From IMG/VR virus record IMGVR_UViG_3300031886_000039, positions 1 to 24,567 of that record: DNA of 24,567 nt, one strand, 5' to 3'. Positions 1-6,850 of this stretch are shown here, in pieces (the first letter of the stretch is position 1; each line of letters begins with the position of its first letter). The stretch comes from a virus. Made by a program: the position numbers and the translations under genes. The notes under the pieces were generated by a model. That model had not been told where the DNA came from. It worked only from the letters and a program-made list of their open reading frames with translations, and ran no database searches.

Positions 1-1146
1 GGTGAAGCAGGCCGTTCTGAGGCATTGTCATTATTGATTATAGACGAAGCAGCATTTATCAAAAATATTGATGAAATATGGGCTGCAGCACAACAAACAC
101 TAGCTACAGGTGGTAAATGTATTGCTTTATCTACACCAAATGGTATGGGAAACTGGTTCCATAAGACATGGTCAGATGCTGAGACAGGTGCCAATAGCTT
201 TAATTTTATAAAATTACACTGGACTGTTCATCCGAATAGAGGACAAACATGGAGAGATGAACAAAATTCATTATTGGGTCCTGATATGGCAGCACAAGAG
301 TGTGACTGTGACTTTATTACATCAGGTCAATCTGTAATCCCTGGCGTAATTTTAAAAGAGTATCAGGACAATTTTATACAAAAACCAATTGAAAAACGAT
401 ATGATAACGCAATGTGGATATGGTCACAGCCTGTTTTAAACAAAAGGTACATACTTAGCGCTGATGTTGCTCGTGGAGATGGTGCTGATTATTCCGCTTT
501 TCATGTATTAGACTTAGAAACACTTGAACAAGTTGCAGAATATAAGTCAAAAGAAGGCACAACAAGATTCGCTGGAATATTAATGTCAGTAGCAACAGAA
601 TATAATGATGCATTGATGGTTGTTGAGAACAATAATGTTGGTTGGGCAGTATTACAGATAATAATAGATAGAGATTATAGAAATTTATTCTGGATGAAGA
701 AAGATTTACGATATGTAGATGTTAATAGGCAGTATACGAACAAATATAAAAATGAAAACAAACAAATGGTTCCAGGCTTCACAACATCACTAAAAAGTAG
801 GCCTCTTATTATAGAAAAACTAGCTCATTTTGTTAGAGAAAAAGAATTAAAAATAAATTCCATTAGATTGATAGAGGAATTATTTGTATTTATATTTAAT
901 AATGGGAAACCGGAAGCTTTAAAAGGGTATAATGATGACTTAGTTATGAGTATGGCTATCGGTCTCTGGATAAGGGAAACAGCACTGAGACTTCATGATG
1001 AAAATATGAGAATGACAAGAGAGTCAATGGAAAAAATAGGTGGCAATGCTGGTGTATACAAAGTTGAAGAAACAGAAGACTGGGGCTGGAAGATGCCTGT
1101 GGGCGATAAAAAAGAATCACTAACTTGGTTAATAGGTAAAGAGTAA
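1..1146 (+). CDS. 17: Terminase large subunit gp17, 5'-truncated by the window
   Basis: This is the motor ATPase and nuclease that pumps DNA into the prohead through the portal and cuts the concatemer. The frame is open from base 1, so the gene starts upstream; a TTG at 25 is an internal Leu codon, not the start. The visible part begins just before the Walker B motif (LLIIDEAAF, bases 31-57), followed by the ATPase coupling motif (STPNGMG). Then comes the RNase H-like nuclease domain, with its expected acidic residues: Asp at 463-465 (LSADVARGDG), Glu at 625-627 (VVENNNVGW) and the Asp pair at 934-939 (YNDDLVMS). These correspond to the T4 gp17 nuclease triad. The Walker A region is outside the window. 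The portal gene follows after one base, which supports the assignment. Family identity is very secure. Confidence 0.96.
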   Translation, partial: GEAGRSEALSLLIIDEAAFIKNIDEIWAAAQQTLATGGKCIALSTPNGMGNWFHKTWSDAETGANSFNFIKLHWTVHPNRGQTWRDEQNSLLGPDMAAQECDCDFITSGQSVIPGVILKEYQDNFIQKPIEKRYDNAMWIWSQPVLNKRYILSADVARGDGADYSAFHVLDLETLEQVAEYKSKEGTTRFAGILMSVATEYNDALMVVENNNVGWAVLQIIIDRDYRNLFWMKKDLRYVDVNRQYTNKYKNENKQMVPGFTTSLKSRPLIIEKLAHFVREKELKINSIRLIEELFVFIFNNGKPEALKGYNDDLVMSMAIGLWIRETALRLHDENMRMTRESMEKIGGNAGVYKVEETEDWGWKMPVGDKKESLTWLIGKE

Positions 1147-1147
1147 A

Positions 1148-3046
1148 ATGGCAAAACAAGATACATTTTTTGATAGAATTAGACGATTATTTTCTACTAA
1201 CGTTATTGTAAGAAACGTTGGCGGAAAAAAGTTAAAAATTGTAGATACAGACAAGATGCAAATAGGATCCAGGAAATTAATGGATCGTTACACTCGAATG
1301 TTTTCTACAACAGCAGGCTACGGTGGCTATATGGGGTATTCAGGAGAGCTAGCTAAAGCTCAAAGAATATCATTGTTTAGAGACTATGAAGCTATGGATG
1401 ATGATTCAATTATTTCTTCAGCAATGGATGTGTACGCAGACGAATCAACAATGAAGTCAGAGTATGGTAATGTACTTGAAATTAAAAGTAATAATAATCA
1501 AATAAAAGATATTCTACACAATCTTTTTTATGACATACTGAATATAGAATTTAACTTATGGCCGTGGGTTAGAAATTTAGTAAAATATGGTGATCTTTAT
1601 CTGCATTTAAATGTACAAGAAAAATGGGGAGTTATTAATGTAGAACCGTTGTCTCCGTATGATGTATCTAGAATTGAAGGATGGAATCCTGAAAATCCTC
1701 AAGAAGTAAAATACATATTAGATACAACAGATCCGAGAAATGCAGCAGGAAATGCACCCAGAACAGAATTTGAAAATTTTGAGATAGCACATTTTAGAAT
1801 GTTGTCAGATTCAAACTATCTGCCATACGGCAAGTCAATGATAGAGGGTGGTAGAAAGACTTGGAAACAATTAAGTCTTATGGAAGACGCTATGTTGATC
1901 CATAGAATCATGAGAGCTCCTGAAAAAAGAATATTTAAGATTGATATTGGAAATTTACCACCAAGTGAAGTAGATACATACATGAAAAGGATCATCGATA
2001 AGATGAAAAAGGCTCCAGTTGTAGATGAAACAACAGGTGACTATAATTTACAGTATAATATGCAAAATCTTACTGAAGATTTCTATTTACCAGTACGTGG
2101 TGGTGATAGTGGGACAGCAATAGAATCTTTACCAGGGCTAACTTATGAAGCAGTAGAAGATATTGAGTATTTAAGAAATAAACTTTTAGCAGCACTTAAA
2201 ATTCCGAAAGCATTCTTAGGTTATGAAGAACAAGTTGGATCTAAAGCTACATTGGCTGCTGAAGATGTTAGATTTGCTCGTACTATAGAACGAATTCAAA
2301 GAATTGTTGTTAGTGAGCTCACAAAAATAGCTGTAGCACACCTCTATTCACAAGGTTTCACTGATTCTGGATTAGTAGACTTTGATTTAATACTAACAAA
2401 CCCATCTACAATTTATGAGCATGAAAGATTAGATTTATGGGAAAAGAAAGCTACGCTAGCAGATAGCATGGCAACGGCTGGATTAGTTTCTTCACAATGG
2501 GTGTATGATAATATCTTCTTATTTTCTGATGAAGAAGTTGCAAAGCTTGATCTAGAAGTAATAGCTGATAAAAAACAAACCTTTAGGCTTTCACAAATTG
2601 AAATGGAAGGCAATGATCCTGTACAGTCAGGTCAAGCTATTGGAACGCCTTATGATATGGCAACTGCAATGGCACCTGAAGGGACACCAGGCAATTTAGA
2701 TCAAACAGGTGATGAGGGTGTTCCTACTGGCGCAATGTTTGATGAGGAAGAGGACTATAAGTCAAGAAAAAAAGTAATGAAAAAGAAGTCTGCTAGAAGA
2801 GATCAGGAAGACAGAAGTAGGCTTGGTGGTGTCCGTGATGTACTTGGTAAACATGATTACGCAAATGTAAGAAAGCCTAGCAAGTCTAACAAAATAAGAC
2901 ACAAGTATAGAAAAAGCCCATTAGCACTATCACACTTTAATAAGCTAAAATCACATTATGGTGATAAAGAAAAACAAATGATCACAGAAGTTGATAAGAT
3001 TGAAGAGGAGTTTAATGATAAAAAGACTAAAACAAAAAAGAAATAA
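1148..3046 (+). CDS. 20: Portal vertex protein gp20
   Basis: This is the portal protein, the dodecameric ring at one head vertex that nucleates prohead assembly and is the channel for DNA packaging. At 632 residues it is about 100 longer than T4 gp20. Portal-like segments include FRDYEAMDDDSIISSAMDVY near residue 80 and YLRNKLLAALKIPKAFLGYE around residue 345, the conserved stretch before the family's C-terminal third. The extra length is a Lys/Arg-rich, low-complexity tail of about 90 residues (KSRKKVMKKKSARR and onward, ending KKTKTKKK), probably disordered and possibly contacting DNA or the acidic scaffold. The ATG follows the gp17 stop after one base and has only a weak purine-rich site, so translation may be coupled. 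T4 places tail genes 18 and 19 between 17 and 20; they are absent here. Confidence 0.94.
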   Translation: MAKQDTFFDRIRRLFSTNVIVRNVGGKKLKIVDTDKMQIGSRKLMDRYTRMFSTTAGYGGYMGYSGELAKAQRISLFRDYEAMDDDSIISSAMDVYADESTMKSEYGNVLEIKSNNNQIKDILHNLFYDILNIEFNLWPWVRNLVKYGDLYLHLNVQEKWGVINVEPLSPYDVSRIEGWNPENPQEVKYILDTTDPRNAAGNAPRTEFENFEIAHFRMLSDSNYLPYGKSMIEGGRKTWKQLSLMEDAMLIHRIMRAPEKRIFKIDIGNLPPSEVDTYMKRIIDKMKKAPVVDETTGDYNLQYNMQNLTEDFYLPVRGGDSGTAIESLPGLTYEAVEDIEYLRNKLLAALKIPKAFLGYEEQVGSKATLAAEDVRFARTIERIQRIVVSELTKIAVAHLYSQGFTDSGLVDFDLILTNPSTIYEHERLDLWEKKATLADSMATAGLVSSQWVYDNIFLFSDEEVAKLDLEVIADKKQTFRLSQIEMEGNDPVQSGQAIGTPYDMATAMAPEGTPGNLDQTGDEGVPTGAMFDEEEDYKSRKKVMKKKSARRDQEDRSRLGGVRDVLGKHDYANVRKPSKSNKIRHKYRKSPLALSHFNKLKSHYGDKEKQMITEVDKIEEEFNDKKTKTKKK

Positions 3047-3051
3047 ATTTA

Positions 3052-3059
3052 TATTTATA
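3052..3059 (+). promoter_or_regulatory. TATTTATA box in the gap after gp20
   Basis: TATTTATA lies in the 38-base gap between the portal gene and the 3085 gene, 25 bases before the ATG. The same octamer sits in several other gaps of this window, so it is a candidate late-promoter element. It is the reverse complement of the T4 late box TATAAATA. Function is inferred from recurrence only. Confidence 0.4.
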
Positions 3060-3084
3060 GATGATAATTTAGCATAGGGTATAA

Positions 3085-3924
3085 ATGAAACATTCTAAAT
3101 ATAGAAATACAGGTCTTTTATTTGAGTTACTTACAAGACAAATAACAGTGGACATTTTGAATAATGTACCCTCTTCTTTAGCAACTGAAATATTGCAAAA
3201 GAACTTTCATAAAGGGTCAGAACTTTTTAAAGAAAATAAGCTTTTTAATGTGCTTATTGAATCAAAGTTTAAATCAGCAGAAAGAGCTGAACATTTAATC
3301 GAGACAACAGTAAAAGCTTACAGTAAAGTTATAAATCAAAGTAAGCTTAAATTGGAAAAATACAATCTCATTAAGAGCATTAAAGAATGTTTTGATATGA
3401 ATGAATTTTTTAAATCTCGTGTAGGCAACTATAGAATTTTAGCAGCAGTAAACAATGTCTTGAATGAAGACTATAGTAATCCTGTAATTCTTTCTAAAAA
3501 TCACTACACTATTGTAGAGAATATGACGTCTGATAAAAAGACAAAAGAGACAGAATTAATGATGGCATTACGTCGTGAAAATAAAGATTTACGTAGTATA
3601 ACTTACAAAATTTTAATTGAAAAGTTTAATCAAAAATATAAATCACTTTCTAAGAATCAAAAAGATGTTTTAAGAGAGTATATTAATAATATTTCAAATA
3701 CAAATGGCCTAAATGATTTCTTACAATCAAGCTTTAAAGGTATTTCTTTTAATTTAAAAAAATCCTTACCAACTATTGATGATAAAGTAGTAAAGATAAA
3801 AATTAAAGAGTGTATTAAATTAATAGAAGGTATCAAATATAGTACTAAGCAACATACTTATAATGTTTTAAAATTAATGAGATTTTATCAACTTCTAGAG
3901 GATGTACATTATGCAACAAAATAA
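3085..3924 (+). CDS. Uncharacterised protein of the head gene block (279 aa)
   Basis: No functional domain is recognised. The protein is basic, Lys/Asn-rich and predicted mostly alpha-helical, with no signal peptide or membrane segment. It opens with MKHSKYRNTGLLFELLTRQI; from memory, similar uncharacterised proteins sit beside genes 20 and 21 in marine T4-like phages. T4 has its small core proteins gp67 and gp68 in this position, so a role in prohead core assembly or portal initiation is possible, but no sequence similarity to them is claimed. The gene follows a 38-base gap containing a TATTTATA box. Its end overlaps the next gene by 14 bases. Coding status is strong (long frame, context); function is unknown. 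Confidence 0.8.
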   Translation: MKHSKYRNTGLLFELLTRQITVDILNNVPSSLATEILQKNFHKGSELFKENKLFNVLIESKFKSAERAEHLIETTVKAYSKVINQSKLKLEKYNLIKSIKECFDMNEFFKSRVGNYRILAAVNNVLNEDYSNPVILSKNHYTIVENMTSDKKTKETELMMALRRENKDLRSITYKILIEKFNQKYKSLSKNQKDVLREYINNISNTNGLNDFLQSSFKGISFNLKKSLPTIDDKVVKIKIKECIKLIEGIKYSTKQHTYNVLKLMRFYQLLEDVHYATK

Positions 3925-4324
3925 AAAATTAGTAGAACTCATTAGAAAAATTATTCAACAAGAAATTGAGGAAATGAATACAGCTGCCAGTGCTGGCGGG
4001 GAGTATTCTACACCACACGCATTTAGTGATGATGAGAAGGATGAGGAAGAATTAAAATTATCTAATGGAATGGCAGTAGTTAAAGAAAATTATTATCAAT
4101 GGCGTAATAATGAAGAGTTATCTACCAAGCAAAAGATCGCTAAATCAATGGTAGCTATAAGAGATAGTATTTCTTTGATTGACAAGGCAGTAAAGTATAA
4201 TGTTAAACTAAAAAATGAAATGCAATTTGAATCTGGTAGCTATATGGAAAGAACAAAAGTAGCACTTAACAAAATTTCAGAAAAATTAATAAGATTATCA
4301 ACAAGAATAAAGGACTTAGTATAA
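3911..4324 (+). CDS. Uncharacterised small helical protein upstream of gp21 (137 aa)
   Basis: The function is not recognised. The protein is hydrophilic and helical, with an acidic stretch (DDEKDEEELKLSNG) and a Lys-rich C-terminal half. It has no membrane segment. Two in-frame ATGs are available. The one at 3902 lies directly on the AGAGGA at 3897-3902, while the one at 3911 (MQQNKK) is 8 bases after that SD, so 3911 is preferred. The first 14 bases overlap the end of the 3085 gene. Its stop shares one base with the protease start (TAATG), implying translational coupling. The position, immediately before the prohead protease, suggests a core or assembly factor; that is inference from context only. 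Confidence 0.75.
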   Translation: MQQNKKLVELIRKIIQQEIEEMNTAASAGGEYSTPHAFSDDEKDEEELKLSNGMAVVKENYYQWRNNEELSTKQKIAKSMVAIRDSISLIDKAVKYNVKLKNEMQFESGSYMERTKVALNKISEKLIRLSTRIKDLV

Positions 4325-4917
4325 TGAAGCAACTTTTAGTAGATACAATCCCTTTTAACTTTTCTAGAAGTGATATTAATGAATCATCAGCCAAAAATGG
4401 TGGAAGATTAATTGTTAATGGTGTTTTGCAAAGAGCAGAAGCAAAAAATCAAAATGGTAGAATATACCCTAAAGAAATTTTAATGAGAGAAGCTAATAAA
4501 TATACGTCTGAATTTATCAAAGAACGTAGAGCAATGGGCGAGTTAGATCATCCCGACAGCTCTGTTGTTAATTTACAAAATGTTTCGCACAATATTTTAG
4601 AGATGCATTGGAAAAATAATGATTTAGTAGGTACTGTTGAAGTACTTAGCACACCAGCAGGCAATATTTTAAGAGAATTATTTAAATCAGGTATTAAATT
4701 AGGTATAAGCTCTAGAGGCTTAGGGTCAATTAAGCAGGAAGGAAATGAAGACGAGGTCCAAAACGATTTTGAATTAATCGCATTTGATTTTGTCTCTAAT
4801 CCTTCAACACATGGCGCATTTCTGCAGCCAGTTCATGAATCAAAAGGATCGTCAACTACCACTAATAAATGGGCAAATGTTGAGTCTGATATAAGAAACA
4901 TTTTAATAGGAAAATAA
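4324..4917 (+). CDS. 21: Prohead core protease gp21
   Basis: This is a T4 gp21-type serine protease with the herpesvirus-assemblin-like fold. It sits inside the prohead and cleaves scaffold and capsid proteins, usually after Glu in (L/I)-X-E sites, before DNA packaging. Its 197 residues are close to T4 gp21 (212). The catalytic His lies in MGELDHPDSS (His76) and the Ser in the conserved GISSRGLGS (Ser129/130), preceded by the family's NQNGRIYP segment near residue 43. The C-terminal FELIAFDFVSNPSTHGA, around residue 148, is also typical. Its ATG overlaps the preceding stop as TAATG. One base separates it from the next gene. Confidence 0.94.
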   Translation: MKQLLVDTIPFNFSRSDINESSAKNGGRLIVNGVLQRAEAKNQNGRIYPKEILMREANKYTSEFIKERRAMGELDHPDSSVVNLQNVSHNILEMHWKNNDLVGTVEVLSTPAGNILRELFKSGIKLGISSRGLGSIKQEGNEDEVQNDFELIAFDFVSNPSTHGAFLQPVHESKGSSTTTNKWANVESDIRNILIGK

Positions 4918-4918
4918 G

Positions 4919-5443
4919 ATGGCAAAGAGCACAAAATTAAAAGATATATTAAACGAAAGTATCGGTATCGGGGGCATAGTTCCTATGGAAGCAATAGGGG
5001 ATATGAAAGGCTCTCAAGGTACAAAATTATTGCAAATGGCTAAAGATCTTGTAGCTAAAGAAGATGCTAATAAGCTTATGAACAGGGAAGATCTTATTAA
5101 AACTGTAGCAGAATTCCAGACTTATGGTCCGTCAATTTATAAAAAACATAATTTAGCAGAAGTTGGTCATATTTTTAAAGAAATAGCAGAGGCATCACAA
5201 AAACATGTTGTAGAAGAAGCTTCTGAATGGTTTGATAGAGTGACTGTACAAAGAAATATGAATGATCTTAAAAAACAGGCGGGATCATTTTCTAAAATTG
5301 CAACTGAAGCTCAAGCATTACAAGATAGAATGGCTGCCTTATATGAAGATATGGGTACAATTCTAAATCGTTACTTTGCAATAAATGATGCGGAAGAAAG
5401 TAAATCATATAGGCAACATGACGACAAAAAAGAAGAGGAATAA
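4919..5443 (+). CDS. Uncharacterised helical protein between gp21 and bS21 (174 aa)
   Basis: No known domain is recognised. The sequence is predicted almost entirely alpha-helical and ends in a charged tail (RQHDDKKEEE). The N-terminus contains a Gly/Ile/Met-rich stretch (SIGIGGIVPMEAIGDMKG) that is not hydrophobic enough for a signal peptide. It contains several (L/I)-X-E tripeptides (for example IKEI and LAEV), the type of site cut by gp21, compatible with being an internal core protein. The start has AGGA about 8 bases upstream and is one base after the protease stop. The stop codon directly abuts the ATG of the bS21 gene. A scaffold or internal head role is plausible from position; nothing in the sequence proves it. 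Confidence 0.8.
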   Translation: MAKSTKLKDILNESIGIGGIVPMEAIGDMKGSQGTKLLQMAKDLVAKEDANKLMNREDLIKTVAEFQTYGPSIYKKHNLAEVGHIFKEIAEASQKHVVEEASEWFDRVTVQRNMNDLKKQAGSFSKIATEAQALQDRMAALYEDMGTILNRYFAINDAEESKSYRQHDDKKEEE

Positions 5444-5641
5444 ATGGCAATACAAATCAAGGTTATAGATAACAAAATAGAATGGGCGTTACGTAAATTT
5501 AAACGTAAAGTTAAAGATGCAGGAATACTGCATGAGTTACAACAAAGACAATTTTATCTAAAACCTTCAGCAATAAAACGAGATAGGAATGCTAAGGCAA
5601 GACGTCGTGCTCAAATTCGTTCAAAAAAAGCTGAACTTTAA
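5444..5641 (+). CDS. rpsU: Phage-encoded 30S ribosomal protein bS21
   Basis: This is a 65-residue homologue of bacterial bS21, the small subunit protein that sits beside the anti-Shine-Dalgarno region of 16S rRNA and helps mRNA binding at initiation. The hallmark is clear: ALRKFKRKVKDAGILHE (residues 15-31), then RQFYLKPSAIKR (35-46) and a highly basic C-terminus, matching the bacterial pattern ALRRFKR...AGVL...REFYEKP. Its length is close to E. coli S21 (71). The start has AGAGGA and directly follows the preceding stop. bS21 genes are known from cultured and metagenomic marine phages, where they are proposed to swap into host ribosomes. Placement inside the head operon suggests late expression, perhaps to favour abundant virion mRNAs; that link is inference. 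Confidence 0.93.
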   Translation: MAIQIKVIDNKIEWALRKFKRKVKDAGILHELQQRQFYLKPSAIKRDRNAKARRRAQIRSKKAEL

Positions 5642-5654
5642 AATATATTAGGTA

Positions 5655-5662
5655 TATTTATA
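5655..5662 (+). promoter_or_regulatory. TATTTATA box in the gp22 leader
   Basis: An exact TATTTATA in the 126-base gap between bS21 and gp22, 105 bases before the gp22 ATG and just upstream of three hairpins. A second AT-rich box, TATAAATG at 5668-5675, resembles the T4 late box TATAAATA in the forward direction. Either could drive gp22-gp23 transcription. Confidence 0.4.
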
Positions 5663-5675
5663 AAAAATATAAATG

Positions 5676-5737
5676 CACTCACATTCGTTGAGTGTTTCGA
5701 ATTAATCAACTCTGATTATAGTTCCTTAATAACTATA
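5676..5737 (+). promoter_or_regulatory. Three consecutive hairpins in the gp22 5' leader
   Basis: Three short inverted repeats lie in a row. CACTCA (5676-5681) pairs with TGAGTG (5689-5694) across a 7-base loop. TAATCA (5703-5708) pairs with TGATTA (5713-5718) across 4 bases. TATAGTT (5717-5723) pairs with AACTATA (5731-5737) across 7 bases. The last two stems share two bases, so full forms compete. The gp22 SD (AGAGGAG, from about 5754) lies 16 bases downstream and stays single-stranded in this model. They could stabilise the gp22-gp23 mRNA or control its translation. No U-tract terminator follows. Confidence 0.45.
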
Positions 5738-5767
5738 CAAATGTAAACCTCTAAGAGGAGAATCCAA

Positions 5768-6838
5768 ATGGATAAACTATTACAAGAAGCAATTGCTGAC
5801 GCAAAAGCTGTACGCGAAACTGCGCTAGCAAATGCAAAACTAGCCCTCGAAGAAGCCTTTACACCTCATCTGAAATCAATGCTTTCCAAAAAGCTACAAG
5901 CTGAAATGGAAAACGAGGAAGAGGAAGCCGATGCCGGCGATGAAGCCGGTGATGAAGCTGACCCATTTGCTGCGGATGATTCCGTAGAAGAAGAAATGGA
6001 CAGTTCAGATATTGGTAAAGCTGATAACAAGAAGCCAAGTGACAAATCTAATGATGACGATGGTCAAGGCCCTGAAGAAGAAGGTTCACCTTCTGCTCAA
6101 GGCGATGAAGATGATGAAGCTGAAGAGGCGCCTGATCAAGCTGTAGGTGAAAACTCTAACCCTTTCAGTGAAGAAGACGGAGAAGAAGAAGCTCCTGTCC
6201 CTGATATGGAAGACGAAGAAGAAGAAGAACCTGAAGCAATGGCTGGCGATGACGTAGATCTTGAAGAAGTACTACGTGAACTCGAAGCTGAAATGGCAAT
6301 GGAAGAAGAAGGTGAAGAAGAGGAAGAAGCTCCCGAAGCTCCTGCCCCTGAAGAACCTGCTGATGAAGAGCCCGCTGAAGAAGAACTTGATCTTGAAGCA
6401 ATTATCAAAGCATTATCTGAAGAAGGTGATGAAGAAGAAGAAGAAGAGGAAGCTCCTATGGCTGAACCTGAAGAATCCGTACACGCTGAACTCGCAGAGT
6501 ATAAGCAAACAGTACAGTATTTGAAGGAAAAGTTGTCAGAAGTAAATCTTCTTAACGCAAAACTTCTTTATACGAATAAGCTATTTAGAAGCAGAAATGT
6601 TTCACAAGAACAGAAAATGAAAGTTATTGAACAATTTGACAGAGCTGCTAACGTACGCGAAGTTAAACTTGTTTATACTACATTTGCTGAATCTATGAAA
6701 CGTAAACCTGTTAATGAATCAGCTCGTACAAAGAGTCAAGCTTCAAAACCTGTAGCTTCTACCAAAGGTAGACAAACTATCATCGGTGAACATGTGGATT
6801 TTAAAACCCGCATGAAGAAATTAGCTAACATTATTTAA
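5768..6838 (+). CDS. 22: Prohead core scaffolding protein gp22
   Basis: This is the main scaffold of the prohead core, which shapes capsid assembly and is then degraded by gp21. The N-terminal helix (MDKLLQEAIADAKAVRETAL) is followed by an extreme Glu/Asp-rich stretch, about residues 50-240, with tracts of consecutive acidic residues. The recognisable gp22 core comes next: LKEKLSEVNLLNAKLLYTNK, then LFRSRNVSQEQKMKV, near residues 253-290. A basic tail (GEHVDFKTRMKKLANII) ends the protein. It is longer than T4 gp22 (269) because of the acidic insert. The (L/I)-X-E sites needed for gp21 digestion are numerous. The SD AGAGGAG is strong. The GAA-rich DNA creates long spurious frames on both strands. 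The gp23 gene follows after 12 bases. Confidence 0.9.
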   Translation: MDKLLQEAIADAKAVRETALANAKLALEEAFTPHLKSMLSKKLQAEMENEEEEADAGDEAGDEADPFAADDSVEEEMDSSDIGKADNKKPSDKSNDDDGQGPEEEGSPSAQGDEDDEAEEAPDQAVGENSNPFSEEDGEEEAPVPDMEDEEEEEPEAMAGDDVDLEEVLRELEAEMAMEEEGEEEEEAPEAPAPEEPADEEPAEEELDLEAIIKALSEEGDEEEEEEEAPMAEPEESVHAELAEYKQTVQYLKEKLSEVNLLNAKLLYTNKLFRSRNVSQEQKMKVIEQFDRAANVREVKLVYTTFAESMKRKPVNESARTKSQASKPVASTKGRQTIIGEHVDFKTRMKKLANII

Positions 6839-6850
6839 AGGAGAAACATT

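Noticed and set aside
25-27. TTG at 25 as a start for gp17
   Set aside because: The frame is open to base 1 and the protein would begin at the Walker B motif, without Walker A. The gene is cut by the window.
3902-3910. ATG at 3902 as start of the 3911 gene
   Set aside because: It sits on the SD itself, leaving no spacing. The in-frame ATG at 3911 has an 8-base spacing.
5444-5641. Bacteroidota host suggested by a phage S21
   Set aside because: Nearly all genes here have strong SD sites, which that phylum largely does not use, and the protein resembles the proteobacterial pattern more.
6136-6524. Long open frames on the minus strand (6136-6408, 6165-6401) and in another + frame (6261-6524) across gp22
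   Set aside because: They are by-products of the GAA-rich acidic tract. The translations are Ser-, Leu- or Lys-only low complexity with no SD, and the gp22 frame explains the DNA.
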